Shown piece after piece: positions 43,643 to 55,079 of a DNA stretch of 64,000 nucleotides; positions within the stretch are counted from its first letter, which is position 1; each line of letters opens with the position of its first letter. The DNA comes from Pochonia chlamydosporia 170 (taxonomy: Eukaryota > Ascomycota > Sordariomycetes > Hypocreales > Clavicipitaceae). The stretch is taken from positions 3,162,001-3,226,000 of the forward strand of contig NC_035793.1 of the NCBI RefSeq assembly GCF_001653235.2. Direction: 5' to 3'. The position numbers and the translations under genes are program-made. The notes below the pieces were generated by a model. The model searched no databases and was not told where the DNA came from. It worked only from the letters and a program-made list of their open reading frames with translations.

Positions 43643-44074
43643 ATGAAGTTCTTCTACATCGCCGCTTTGCTCGTCCCCACCATCCTGGCTACCGACCAAG
43701 TTATGCAGGATTCTCAAGGCATACAGGCTGAGCAAATGGATGCTGTTGCCAAGATTAACATCTTGCAGCAAGTGGTCAAGAAAGAGGTGAGAAAGTCTCA
43801 ATAATATACATCGACAATGGACGGTAACACCTTGGGACGGAACCCTTGCTAACAAGTAGCCTGTAAGTGCCCTGATGTTACGCCGGAATGCGTTGAAACC
43901 TTTCAGAAGGTTTTGGACAGTGTGAAGCAAAGATTGACTGGCCAGGCCACTGGCCCCGGCGCTGCGGCTGAACTGAAAAACAACAAGAAGTGCACCGCGG
44001 AGCTTACCGGCTGTGTCAAGAAGATTGCTCCGAAGCTCGCTGCTGTAGGAAGGGGTCAGGCTAGTCCCATGTAA
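43643..44074 (+). CDS. Small secreted four-cysteine protein
   Basis: Two exons, 43643-43786 and 43868-44074, give 116 aa. The signal peptide is MKFFYIAALLVPTILA. The mature part is mostly helical in character with four cysteines: CPDVTPEC soon after the splice, then KKCTAELTGC near the end, followed by a basic C-terminus. The acceptor chosen is GTAAG before 43868, which restores frame. The nearer TAG lies too close to the likely branch site (GCTAAC) and would shift the frame. No family is recognised. The strong TATA box, small size and cysteine pattern suggest an inducible secreted protein. Uncertainty is mainly in the intron. Confidence 0.7.
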
Positions 44075-44736
44075 GAAGGATCAGTGGGAAGCTGCCTGAT
44101 GGGAATACGAAAACGCCTAAGTTTTACAGCCTAGATCAGAAATAAAAGCGCGCCTGTATGTGTATCCCTTCAGAAGCCGTGAATCATTAAGGTTGCACTA
44201 TGACTTCATGTACGGCTCTAGGCCCAGCGTCATGTCTATGTACTTGTGAAAACTAACTTAAGCTTTTGGCACAAGGGATAGTTGGATGTCAATATTAGTA
44301 GACTCGTACATATTGAGCCCGACTTTAGTCGTTACCATTCCGCCCTTGTAAGTATTGTATTTCCAAGGACCAACATGGTAGACCTGCAGCGGAAGCACAA
44401 ACTGCACAGCATGAAGAAACTCTGACCTTTAGAGCAGGTCGCCTTACCACAGAACATGAACACCCTTTGTTACATTACCATTTATTGATCCAATATATCT
44501 ACCCGTGGCGTAATGCCGAATCGGACAACCAGTGTAAGCCATGAGAACATTGAACGGACCGCGGCCCCGCCTCGGCCCCGAGGACCCACCAATCTCGGAT
44601 GTGACAACTTACACCAAGCCAAGAGCCCAGACACGAGCAGAGTTGCTAATTAATATTTCATGGGAATGAGAAATGTTTTATTTACTTAAAAATTTAAAAG
44701 TTTGTTAAGCCGCACGGTCCACCCGGTTGATTGCCT
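44075..44736. other. Spacer with GC-rich inverted repeat
   Basis: Lies between convergent 3' ends of the small secreted protein (+) and the PTH11-like receptor (-). Mostly AT-rich, but 44561-44587 is a sharply GC-rich island with a perfect CCTCGG-CC-CCGAGG inverted repeat (44570-44583). Confidence 0.5.
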
Positions 44737-46131
44737 TCACGAACAAGCACCATGTTCAACTACCGAAATAGCCACTGTTTCTGCCTGAAACGACGTCTTG
44801 TTTGAGTTCGACTTCGACTTCGACTTCTGCCCCCCGCCTTGCGAGTCGAAGATTCTCGGTGAAATACGAACAAGAATCAACCTCAAAGTAGGGAGACTGG
44901 TACATATTATTCCAACGTTTATCTCAATAGTCGACCACCATGCGATTCCGTAATAGTCCCAAGTAATATTTATAGATTGGTTAAACCTGGAAAGTGACAG
45001 CAATCTCAGGATAGACACGATTGTGACACTTGGATAAAGTCAGCAAAGTCACATAACTTGTCTGTATACAACAAACTTACAACGTTCCCATGAGAAACAT
45101 CAAAACCACTCCAATCTTCTTCTTCCAATGCAGTCGAAGAACCCACACCTCCCTCAGAGGTATGAGGATCATCCACACGTCCAGAGCCACATTCAGCGCG
45201 GCGTTCACCCATGCGATTGGCGTGGACGGTAGACAAGTCCCCGATGCTGCAGTGTCATATTGGTTCCAGTAATATGACACGGGACTGCATAGAAATACAG
45301 CGAGGAATATACACGTCACACCCAGCACAATATTAAACACGATAGTCGCCCAAAGTAGCTCGCGAGTCCACCTTTTCGCAAAGTCGCGCGGAAATATCCT
45401 CAAGTAAAAGACCAACAGTGTCAGCTTCACCAAGGTAATGGCTGTGAGGTATAGAATCTCTAAAATGTAAAAGTACATGGCAAACTCTAGTATATGCTGT
45501 AGACTTAGAGTCCAGGCATCCTTGCCTAAGCCATTGTGTATGAGTCCCTGTCGATTGATGATGGCACTAGGGAAGCCGACGGAGATGGCTGAGAGAATAA
45601 CCCAGTCGTCTGGGTCAAGACGGCGGCGGGGGCTAAAGCGACGCTTGTAAATGAGTCTTGCAGTCGTCAAGATGGCGTTGACAAGTCCCAGTGCGAGATT
45701 GAGAGCGAGGTATTCGGTGGATTTATCTCTGGGTGAGATGTGTCCATAGCATGACGGGTCGGTGATATTCTTTACAACTGAGGGATAATGTTAACGCATT
45801 CTTGGATATTTTTATGCTCAGCCATGATTACTCACTTAGTATTTCCCCGTAAGAGCATTCGGCTCTCAAGCACGATGCTGCTGCATCAATAGCATCGTCG
45901 AGCTTACACGCGCAAGCTCGGTCGGTGCAATTTGACACGGGTATCGATCCATTTAGACAGTCAAACTTAGAGACCATTAGTACCGTCATAGGAGAGAGGA
46001 AATGAAGCCATGCGTACTGTGCAAGGTGGCCAGTCAAGCGTAGAGATTGCAATTGGGTCGTCCACCACCTCTCTTGCAAACGCTGGGTAGATGCTTGCTG
46101 CCAGCTCAACCCATAAGATGGTGACCTTCAT
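44737..46131 (-). CDS. CFEM-domain PTH11-like seven-helix receptor
   Basis: Four exons, 46018-46131, 45836-45965, 45081-45777 and 44737-45028, encode 410 aa. A signal peptide (MKVTILWVELAASIYPAFA) is followed by a CFEM domain with eight cysteines (PPCTFDC, NCTDRACAC, ASCLRAEC, DPSC) including the CTDxxC acidic position. The membrane part begins YLALNLALGLVNAILTTARL and contains the usual PTH11 landmarks DDWVILSAI, YFYILEILYLTAITLVKLTL, FYLRIF, WVNAALNVALDVWMILIPL and WWSTIEINVGIICTSLPTLR, about seven helices. The short tail has KSKSKSN. Magnaporthe PTH11 and relatives sense surfaces and hosts through G proteins; a sensing role is inferred. The last intron is placed by the conserved GTFVTIVSILRL reading. 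Confidence 0.88.
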
Positions 46132-47495
46132 TTCAAGCCCAAAATACCAAAACCTGTTTAGGAACAGCCCAAAAATAGAGTCAGGTACTATTTGGACAAA
46201 CTTAGGGGAAAGAAAGTAGAAGGGGAATTGGAGCATTCACAGGGACAAACGCCATTATGAACACCGTTCCATTCTCCCCGCCTTGATCGTGCCTCGCAAT
46301 ACTAGAAACACTACACTCTATTCACATCAATGTTTGACTACAGTGGTAAACGGCTCAACCGTGATTGTCCAACCCAAACGCCGGATAACGACTTTCTGTT
46401 TTAGTTTTCTGCGGAGAACCTGTCAACCGAAGAAGCTAACACACAAGTGTGCGAACTCATCACACGTGAAGAAGCGGAGATGGCGGCAGACTACCAGTTT
46501 TGGGATAGACAGGTGCTCTCACTTTACAAATAGAATACCAAAAAGGGAAGAATGGCGAGAGAGAGGATGTAAGTTTCCTCGGTGTGGAGGGGGATTGACC
46601 GAAAGACCGAAAGACCAAGGTGTGACGACAGGAGGCAATACTCGCAGGGAAGCAATTAACACATTTGACGTCCTCGCCTCCTCATCAAGCGAGATCCGAT
46701 GGCTTTCACATGTGTTGTGTTCAGATAGACTTCCTAGAGTGTGCCTAGTTGCATGCTCTGTAGGAGAACTGTGTATGTCTCGGCACGGTAGTCACAGGTC
46801 TGCAGTTTAGGACATGGCTTTAACTAAGATGTAAAAGGAAATAGTAGAGAGAATTGAGTTGATGAGAATGCGACGATCCATACGGGTGCAGGAAGTGGTT
46901 GTGTCTAAAAGCTGGGGAAGAGGGGCCAACGACTTTCACATGTGTTGTCGTGGTAGTGCGAAAGACTGGCCATTTAGAATCCGGGAAACAGAGACGATGC
47001 GACATGACTAGTTGAGTTGACTGGAGAAATGAACGGCTAAATTCATGGGATGGGAAATTTGTCTCAGTGGCATTCGACAAGTTGTGGTAATTGGACCTTT
47101 AGCGGTTAGAGTCAACGGCAGCAGCCTTTCGTCGGTTAAGTTGGAGTTGGTTCACGATTACAAATGAAAGCACTGAAAAGCTTGACACAGAAACAGATAT
47201 GTTGATGAAAGTACTCAGTGAAGGCATGTACATGCTACAGCAGGTGATAACAAACGTGTGTCGACATGTTCTAAGACTCAAGTTGGTAACTGCACGCATT
47301 TCATCTTGGTGGTTCTCTTTGGAGATTGTTGAGGAGTCGTCAAGGCATGGCCATGTTGAACGCTCTGCTAGATATAAACTATGATAATAACGTTGCTTGT
47401 CCATAATGTCATACAGCACCAACTCCAATACCACCATCCTCATCATTACAAATAAATACTCACAAATATACAACCATGTGCTTAAACATCGTAAC
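46132..47495. other. Spacer between two minus-strand membrane-protein genes
   Basis: No gene supported; the 175-codon (+) frame at 46283-46810 and 124-codon (-) frame at 47099-47473 have no domain and no splice structure. It should contain the promoter of the PTH11-like gene and the 3' UTR of the next gene. Confidence 0.5.
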
Positions 47496-49004
47496 TCATC
47501 CCGCCAACGCCGTCAGCTCCTGACCCTGACCAGTCCCTTGCTCCCGTTTCTTCGGCCGATTCCAAAGCAACCTCCCAGCCTTCTCATACGCATCAGCCCT
47601 CTCTTCCAACGTAAACCCCCCCGTCCACAACTTGAACACACAATACCACTGCGACGCATTACACAAGCTATTCAGTTAGCAAAACGAGCAGACACGCCAG
47701 AAAGCAAACAAAACTTACAGTGCCACAACGCCGATACAACCAGCCGCAATGCCATGCCCATGCAGCCGAATTCTGATCTCAGAAACAGGAATCGGCCGCT
47801 TCCTCCCCGGTACGGTCTTTGCATCCCCTACATTCAGAGGATCCGCCGTAATAGTGATGAAGAATATGCTAACAATGGCAGCAATCCACATGGCTGACGA
47901 GAAGCCAAGCACCGCCATGGTCGATTTTGTCGGTTTGGCGTCCGTTTTTGACCGTGGCACCAGCGATATCGTGAAGAGAGGCACATGAAGACAAGCCTGA
48001 CGGGGTTAGAAACGTTAAAAACAAACATCATTGAAAACTCACAGTCGCCAAATTCAACGCAACCACCGCTAGCATCGATTTCGAGAATATCCCATTCCCA
48101 ATGGTCATTGCAGCACCCATGATTCCAATGTCAACAATGCTCAACACAACCCTCAACATACCAAACCCATTACTTCTATAAATAAACTCCAGCACGCGAT
48201 TTCTCCCCTCTCCAACGCTTGATCCTTCGGTCCCCAAAACAGGAATCTTTCTTTCCTCCTCATTACTCTCCCAGTACATCCGTATCGTCGTTTTATACGC
48301 CTCTGCAACTTCACTATTCGAAAACATTCTCCCCATTTTACGCACCAGATACCACTGCACGAGAGACAGTACACTGCGGTTCGTAAGCCCATCACGCAAC
48401 TTGAAAATCCGGAAGTATAGTCAGCTACTTACAACGCAGCGCCGCCCAAAAGAACAGAAAAATAAACCATGGTAGATGAAATCTTTCCTTTCGGCTGGGT
48501 AACGTAAAACACGATAAACAAAATAAACGATGCTAGCCACAGGACCGTCGAAGCACCCAGCACGACCATCGTGCGGATACTTGGCCTGGCATCCGTCTTT
48601 GACCGCGGGCAAAGAGTCGTTGGCGTGACTAGATTGACGGCGCCCTACATCGTATTAGCACTTTATTTTCTGGCGCAAAATCGACAACGTACACAGAAGA
48701 GGTTATACGACATTGCGGCAAGCCATATTCCCGACAATCCATCTTCAGAAACACTTGACGCCGATACACCTAGCACGACTATACTGGCAACCCATTTCCA
48801 CAGCGTGGCCTGGTAGCCGAAATTCCGTAGGCGGATGAGCGGCTGCTTGGACTTCGGTTTTGCGGCATTCTCTTGGTGCTGGGGGAGGAGGTGTTGTTCG
48901 TCCTCGCGGTATGTAGGCGGGTTATTGAGCGTGAGGTCCTGGTGGCCTGGGGGGAGGCTGGCGCGGTATACTGGCGGAGGAGGGCTGGAGCTGCCTTCGC
49001 GCAT
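47496..49004 (-). CDS. Eight-helix membrane protein from two MARVEL-like modules
   Basis: Five exons, 48693-49004, 48433-48644, 48043-48373, 47719-47996 and 47496-47667, encode 434 aa. A Pro-rich cytosolic N-terminus with PPPPVY and PPTYRE motifs is followed by module 1 (WKWVASIVVLGVSA, IWLAAMSYNLF, TMVVLGASTVLWLASFILF, VYFSVLLGGAAFVLSLVQWY). After a polar linker of about 60 residues comes module 2 (MLRVVLSIVDIGIMGAAM, MLAVVALNLATV, TMAVLGFSSAMWIAAIVSIF, GIAAGCIGVVALLCNASQWY). Each module has four helices and the same loop PRSKTDAR/KP between helices 2 and 3, which shows an internal duplication. The pattern resembles fungal MARVEL-type four-helix proteins, but the family is inferred from topology. 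The second intron's acceptor is set by frame (GGAAF-VLSL). Function unknown. Confidence 0.75.
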
Positions 49005-49579
49005 TGTGCATTGTGATGGGATGCGATGGTGAGGGTTTCTTGGCGGGGAGTAATCAGCCCTTATGTGTATCGTGGTGTGTCGTGAAATTTGGTGTTTCAA
49101 AGCGGGTTCAGCTGCCAAGACTTTTTGGGATGCGAGATGTACGAGATGGTGGTGCGATTTGGGACAGATCGACAACAGGCTAAATTTGGCTTCTATATCG
49201 AGCTGCACTTGAGGTGATGACTGCTCATACAAGTTATTTTGTTTTGATAATTCATCATGGTGGTCGATATGGTGACAGTGTTCCAGCATGCTCAATCAAT
49301 GCGCACAATATCCTTCAACAAATGCTATCCAGATAACTACAATTGAATCTCCTGTATACATATTATAATGACGAGCTCAACTAAATTAAATAGCCAACAG
49401 TAAAATGCAAGAAACACCACCATGCTCGTGAGTCGTGAATTACATGCCCTCCGTCGACCAGCTTAATAAGCCATCGCATCCACAACCGTACCAAACCCAC
49501 CTCCAAAACCACCACGAAAATCACATCCTACCATCACCATCACCCACATCAACACTCAACACCCACGCTCGATTAAATC
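49005..49579. promoter_or_regulatory. Divergent promoter: double-module membrane gene and NAA38
   Basis: 575 bp between divergent starts. The minus-strand frame stays open upstream to 49295 but reads as 5' UTR (His/Pro-rich, no domain). Confidence 0.45.
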
Positions 49580-49950
49580 ATGGACAAACCTCAAGCCCAG
49601 GCGTACCTCACCTCCCTCCTCAACAAAAACCTCCGCATCCACACCACAGACAGCCGCCTCTTCTGGGGAACCTTTAAATGCACCGACCCAGTGCGTCCAC
49701 CTCACTCTTGCTCCTCACTCAACGGCACATCTAACAAGCTCGATATGTGTAGGATAAAAATATCGTCCTAGCAAATACATACGAGTACAGACAGCCCACT
49801 GCCCCCCAACTCACAGACAGCCCAGACGGCAGCGTCATGACGCAGGACATGACGTCCCGCTTCTTGGGGCTCGTGGTCGTTCCGGGCCGGCATATTGTGA
49901 GGATGGAGGTGGAGGAGTTTGCTAGCCAGGTTAGGAGGCAGGGTGTCTAG
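49580..49950 (+). CDS. NAA38: NatC auxiliary subunit, Lsm-fold (Naa38/Mak31)
   Basis: Two exons, 49580-49690 and 49753-49950, encode 102 aa with one Lsm domain. The Sm1 half is LLNKNLRIHTTDSRLFWGTF, KCTDPDKNIVLANTYEYRQP; the Sm2 half is RFLGLVVVPGRHIVRMEVEE. The WGTFxCxD and LGLVVVPG blocks are those of Naa38/LSMD1 (yeast Mak31) rather than of canonical spliceosomal Lsm proteins, which have IRGxN/G at the second motif. It is a small partner of the NatC N-terminal acetyltransferase (Naa30-Naa35). The intron joins CTDP to DKNIVLA. Confidence 0.85.
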
Positions 49951-50371
49951 GGCTGGCTTTTCAGGTGGATGAATGAATTTAATGATACCCCGATGTTTTG
50001 CTTTTCATTTTACATTTTACGCTCTGGTTTAGGGGACTGCATGACGGGAAAATGGACGGAATGGACACTGGTATTAAAAACATGGTATTAAGAGTACACC
50101 CAATAGAAACTACCTCCTAGGATATTCCAGCCTTCTAACACGATACGCAAGCAGTCGTTCCATGATCCAAACTTGCCTTCCACTCTCCCCTATGGAGATG
50201 GCCTATCCTGAAATTATTACCGTCATTACCGCTGCAATCTTGGCGCTGACCTCTAGCTCGTCCCAAACTGTGGTGAATCCCAAGTAATTGCCAAGCATAA
50301 TTTTGTTACTTTTTGGTTTTGTTTTCTTTTTTCTTCATTTTTGTTTACCCAGGCTGACATGTTCGCTGTCT
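49951..50371. other. Spacer between convergent NAA38 and PIL1
   Basis: 421 bp holding the two 3' UTRs; no gene seen. Pyrimidine-rich near 50310-50345. Confidence 0.5.
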
Positions 50372-51711
50372 TTACGCAGCCAGAGCCTCCTTGGTACGGC
50401 CACGTGCCTCACCGTTAATGTCGCTGCCGACCTCCTCCTCCTCCTCTTCCTCCTCCTCGCTCTCCTCACCATGTCGTCCCACCCAAGAACTGCTATCATT
50501 CAGAGGGGCGTCCTGGCCGGACAAGTCATGGCCGCCCTCGTTCCTGGTGCGGATGTTGTTGCGGCGGCGCTGGGACAGAGTACGGGAGCGAGTGGAGAGC
50601 TTGGAGGAGATGGCAGCGTTGGCGGTGACCCAGTTGGTGAGAGCGTCCTCGCAGTCCTGGATAATGGCTCTACTAGCCTCATATCCGTCGTATGCCTGTC
50701 GGGTCTCACCGGGAGTGACGGGAGTGTCGTCAATGAGCTCGAGAAGGTGCTTTCCGTAACCGGCAATGATGGCGACCTTTTCGCAGTGCTCACGGAGAGC
50801 GTCGAACTGGTAGGTGTAGGCGGCCTTGACCTTTTCGCGGGTAATGTTGGAGAGCTGGGCTTCGGCGACGAGCGACTCAGCCTCGGCACGGACGAGTTCC
50901 TGTTCCAAAACGACAATCTTGGGCGAGTTAGGCTCCTTGTACTTGAGCTGAGCAATTTGATCCGTGATCTTTTGCTTGCCTGGAGCGGGTGTGTTAGCGC
51001 GACTATATTGGGGCATCGCCAGATGCAGACGCCTAATTCATCAACTTACGGTCTCGGCTGGGCTGGACTGAAGCCTCAATATTGCGAATGCTCTTCATGG
51101 TGATACGGTACTGGTCGTAGCGATCGACATACTGATCCTCCAGCTCGCCAATCTCGTATAGCAATACACCAAGCTTGTCAGTAACATCGGAAACATCCTC
51201 GTCGCCGCCTTCACCCCAGATGGACAATTGTTGCTGTACACTATCGTGTTAGTATTACTCAACATGGCGACAATGCAGGCCCAATTGCACATACAGCGAC
51301 ATCCATGCGCTCCTTGGCGACCGTCTCCAAGCTTCGCATCACGTTCTTCTCCATCTTGACCAGCTGTGCCAGCTTCTTGGCCAGATCGGGGCCGAAAGCA
51401 CCACCGGCATTGCGGCGCAGTGCGTGGCCTATACTCGAGGAATCAACACACAAGTTTTCGTTGGAGAGATGTACCAATTGACCGGGAGCATCGTTCCGTT
51501 GTACGTACCCAAGTTACCCTTTCCGAAGAACCGGCCGGATTTGGTGGATGATGGAGGAGGCGGCGGGCTCTGCGGACACAATTGTTAACAATTGCCTCTT
51601 GACTGGTAGAGGCCAGCGACGTCATTGCTGTTGCTGCCGACGGCAAAAACATACCTGCAGCTGCGAAGCAGTAGGCGCACGTGTGGTGCGCATAGAATAG
51701 GTGCGATGCAT
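50372..51711 (-). CDS. PIL1: Eisosome core protein Pil1/Lsp1
   Basis: Five exons, 51655-51711, 51509-51569, 51295-51428, 51050-51233 and 50372-50979, encode 347 aa. The protein starts MHRTYSMRTTRAPTASQLQ, the conserved Pil1 N-terminal segment, then GRFFGKGNLGHALRRNAGGA. The BAR-like coiled core includes LAKKLAQLVKMEKNVMRSLE, LSIWGEGGDEDVSDVTDKLG, YDQYRITMKSIRNIEASVQP and QKITDQIAQLKYKEPNSPKI. The C-terminus is disordered with a run of about ten glutamates. Pil1 and Lsp1 self-assemble into half-pipes under plasma-membrane furrows and respond to sphingolipid signalling. Short exons 1 and 2 are fixed by the conserved N-terminus. Whether Pil1 or Lsp1 is the better name cannot be told here. Confidence 0.95.
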
Positions 51712-54700
51712 TTCGGCGGTGTGAGGTGAGACGGAGCTGTTTCGAATACGGTGCTGGTGCTGGTGGGCCGGAAGGTGATGAATGAAAGCTCAGACGCGGC
51801 TAGAAGAATATCCTGCAGTTAAGCGACTGGAAAGTGATTAAGACGAGGGTATAGAGTCGCAGATTGAAAGGTATCAAATGGGGAAATGAAGTTCAATCAG
51901 GGCAGGAGCCGTACGGGGGAGTGCGTGATGGTTATATGGAGCCTGGCTTGGAGGAGGCACTGGGTGTTGTTCGATGTTTGTTGCGGAGGAGAGATCGTCA
52001 TCCGATGCTAATGCTGGCGGCGGGCTGGTTGCTGGCTGGGGGCAAGGGAAGGAAGGAAGGAAGCAGGCAGTGTGGTGGTTTCTTCGGCGACGTCATCACC
52101 TCGATCGAAGGTGGACTCAGTGGGCCAACGACTGAAGCGGACTGAAGCGAACTGAAGCGGATTGTGGCTCACAAATTAGAGTCACCATGATCCATCTAGC
52201 TCCATGTCCTCCACCCTGCTCAAGCTCATGTCTTGTAGGCAAGGCAAGTTCCAGCATCAAACCGCCCAGCCGAAACTTTTGGCGTCTGCAACACTTCATC
52301 TAGCTAGCACCAGCTGCAGGGCAATACGGACCAGCTGCACTAGGATTGAGCACACCGCACGACGTTCCCAAAAGACGACAACGCACACCAAAGAAACGGC
52401 ACCGTACACGACACCAAAAACCCAGCCATCCATGGCTCTGCCCGACACCAAACCCACAAGACGACCAAACCTGAGCTCCGCTTGTGCCGCGACATCGACG
52501 AGAGGGCCTTGTCTCAGGTTTTAGGCTCGGCATTGAGCTAGCCGCCAAGAATCAAGTTTGGCATCTAGTTAGCATATTTTCCAGTTTCCAGTATCCGGCG
52601 GTTTGTTCCAGCACCCACAAAAAGGGCACAACAGTCTATAATCCTGGTCCTCATCAAATCCATTCCGGATGCGGATGGGCTGCCCCTCTTGGTCGTCTAA
52701 GCTTCAGCCTACGAGTCCTAGTCGAACGCGACGCCGGCCGGATGACGGAGTTTTCAACCAACTCTCAATTCTCATCTCTTTGTCTCATTTCGCCGTCATC
52801 TCTTTGGCCGCCAAAGCCTTGACACCCTCAGCCTGTTTGGGCATAACTAGACCGGGTATTTGGCAGGATTTTGCGTGCCCTGATGCTCCCAATGTGCTAG
52901 TTCAGGGTCACAGCCACACTGAGAGACGTACAATACGACACCAACCATTGCCGTTGCATCTCACTCTCCGTACGGATGATATCGTTGCCATGACAAATGC
53001 TGCTCTAGCAAGCTGGGCTGTACGCCTCTCAACATGTGCTGACAGATCGAGAGGGCATGACTGTCTTCGATAATTCGTGGCGATCTTGTGCTCTTTGTTG
53101 CGTGCCATTAACGACAGCCCGTGATCAATTGTTGGTGGACAACAGCTTGCGATTCGCCGTCTTTGGTCGGGGATGAGCTGCAGTGGCAGCCAGCCAAACC
53201 TGTGATGAAGCTCCAAACCCAATTAAACTTCCGGTCTTGCCGTTGCTGTGCGATTAAGTCCACAGTTCGAAAATCAGAACAGTTATTGCGTTGCCCCACC
53301 AGGGACAAGGAATCCGGAAGGGGGAAGAGGGAAAAGCGTACAGCATCCCTCGTTCATCAGAATTCAGCCCTGCATGAGTATGGGTTGTAAACAAAGGGCC
53401 AAGCCAAGGGAACAATATAATCTTGACTAAGAACTAGCCGTCGACTGCTTACGGCGCCTGCCGGGTATTGATTAAGTGCTGGGATTATTCTGTACGGAGC
53501 ACACACGACACACATCGTTAAAGAGCTACGGCCCTACTCCGTAATGTCTGCCCAATATTTTTCGGGAGCTCCAGAGTCAAGCTACTTGCTCAAGTGCCTA
53601 TGAGGTCATAGATGCACCTGGAGCAACCACTACTGCGCGGGCTGCCAATCCAACCCCCTGCATGTCACGTGATGTTAATCAGTTGAGGCTCGAGATTGCT
53701 AAAGCCCTCATGACGTAGTTTCTGCCTTGGCAACTTTGAACAGAATTCCATCCAAGTCTCGTTTCATCGGGACAATGGATCAGCACGGAACCATTGAAGC
53801 CGTCTATCGGCCCCTGCATTGGCGTACTGGGCGAATAGATCGGTATATTTGTGTCAATGGACAGATTTGTGACTGGTAGTATTACCATGCGGAAGGGATG
53901 GAGTGAGGAGGCTGATGCAGTCAGACCACGAAGAATAGCAAGCACCAGGAGCACCCAAAAACGATGATACCACAGCCAATTGCTGCCCAGAATGGCCCGT
54001 GGTCGTTGGTCGTGGACGCAGTATTTCTGCACAATATCCGATTTGGACAAATCCATCTCCCAAGTGCCAAGATAGTCGAGTTGTCCAGGGTCAAGCAAGG
54101 GCAGTCCCATATACAGATGAGAGCGACTAAAATTGGATGGATGCTTGATTTGGTCCTCAAGGTCTGGCAGACCTCTTTGGTTGATGGGATGCACAATACT
54201 GCATAATGCTGGGCACCATGCCATCGAGTGCCATCGACTCCCGTCAAGTGCCGTCATGGTGTGCATCGAAGAAGGGCTGAGGCAGGATGCGAACTTCAAC
54301 AAATCCAATAAGCGCAGTTAATTTACCATTGTCGAAACAGGGTCATGTAGCACGGGAGGAATAGTAGACCCATCAAAAGAAGAATCATTGCAATGATAAA
54401 GCGATGTCTGGTCAATTGGTCGGAGCCAACATTGCATGTGAAGTTCATGTTCTGACCTGACCAGACCCCACCAAACCAGACCCGAGCAGTGAACCCTCCC
54501 ATGGAGGTCACTCAACCGGTGGCTCTGATTGGCCCCTGCCCTCCATCCAGTTTGTTTCCCGCCTGAAAGTGCCAAATTGATGTGCCCCTGTCAGCTGGAG
54601 CACTTGACGCGGTCTCATCTCAAAGTTGCACGGTTCGCGTGTTGGTTCCCATTGCGAAATCTTGTCTTGAAACATCATCACGATTCTAGACGCGATCAAC

Positions 54701-55079
54701 CCTTCGCGTTTTGGCTGGCAATCGGGCTGCGCCGGCCTCAGCCCAAGGTTTCCTCATACTCTTCTTCGTCATCAAATCGTATTTGACTAAACAATCGCAT
54801 GCACTGCCTTCTCCTACGGCCTTGATGTTGGCTGGCTCGTTGCATGGGATGGTGTTGTTGGCGTTTGTTTGCGATTTGAGTTCCGCAGTGTACTGACGAG
54901 AAGATCGTCTTCCGCCTTCTATCTAACACGGACCATTTGATCATCTGGATGTTCCCGTTTCTCTTGCGAAGCAACCGTTGAAGTCGCATTCAAAGACGCG
55001 AACCAGAAAGGCACTAAGACACACGACCGACCGCCTTAGTAATTGCCAACGTCAAACTCAACCTTGACTGTTGTCGACC
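51712..55079. other. 3.4 kb gene-free region between PIL1 and KMT6
   Basis: Divergent promoters of PIL1 (-) and the H3K27 methyltransferase (+). No supported gene. The 209-codon minus-strand frame at 53679-54308 and several 80-130-codon frames have no domain, no sensible start and no splice continuation. Long regulatory spacers are plausible for both genes. Confidence 0.5.

Noticed and set aside
46283..46810. 175-codon + strand frame
   Set aside because: No domain and biased composition; spacer between membrane-protein genes.
50288..51103. 271-codon + strand open frame
   Set aside because: Antisense to PIL1 and contains translated intron sequence.
53679..54308. 209-codon minus-strand frame
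   Set aside because: Does not resemble any family, overlaps other frames, and has no promoter or splice signals in support.
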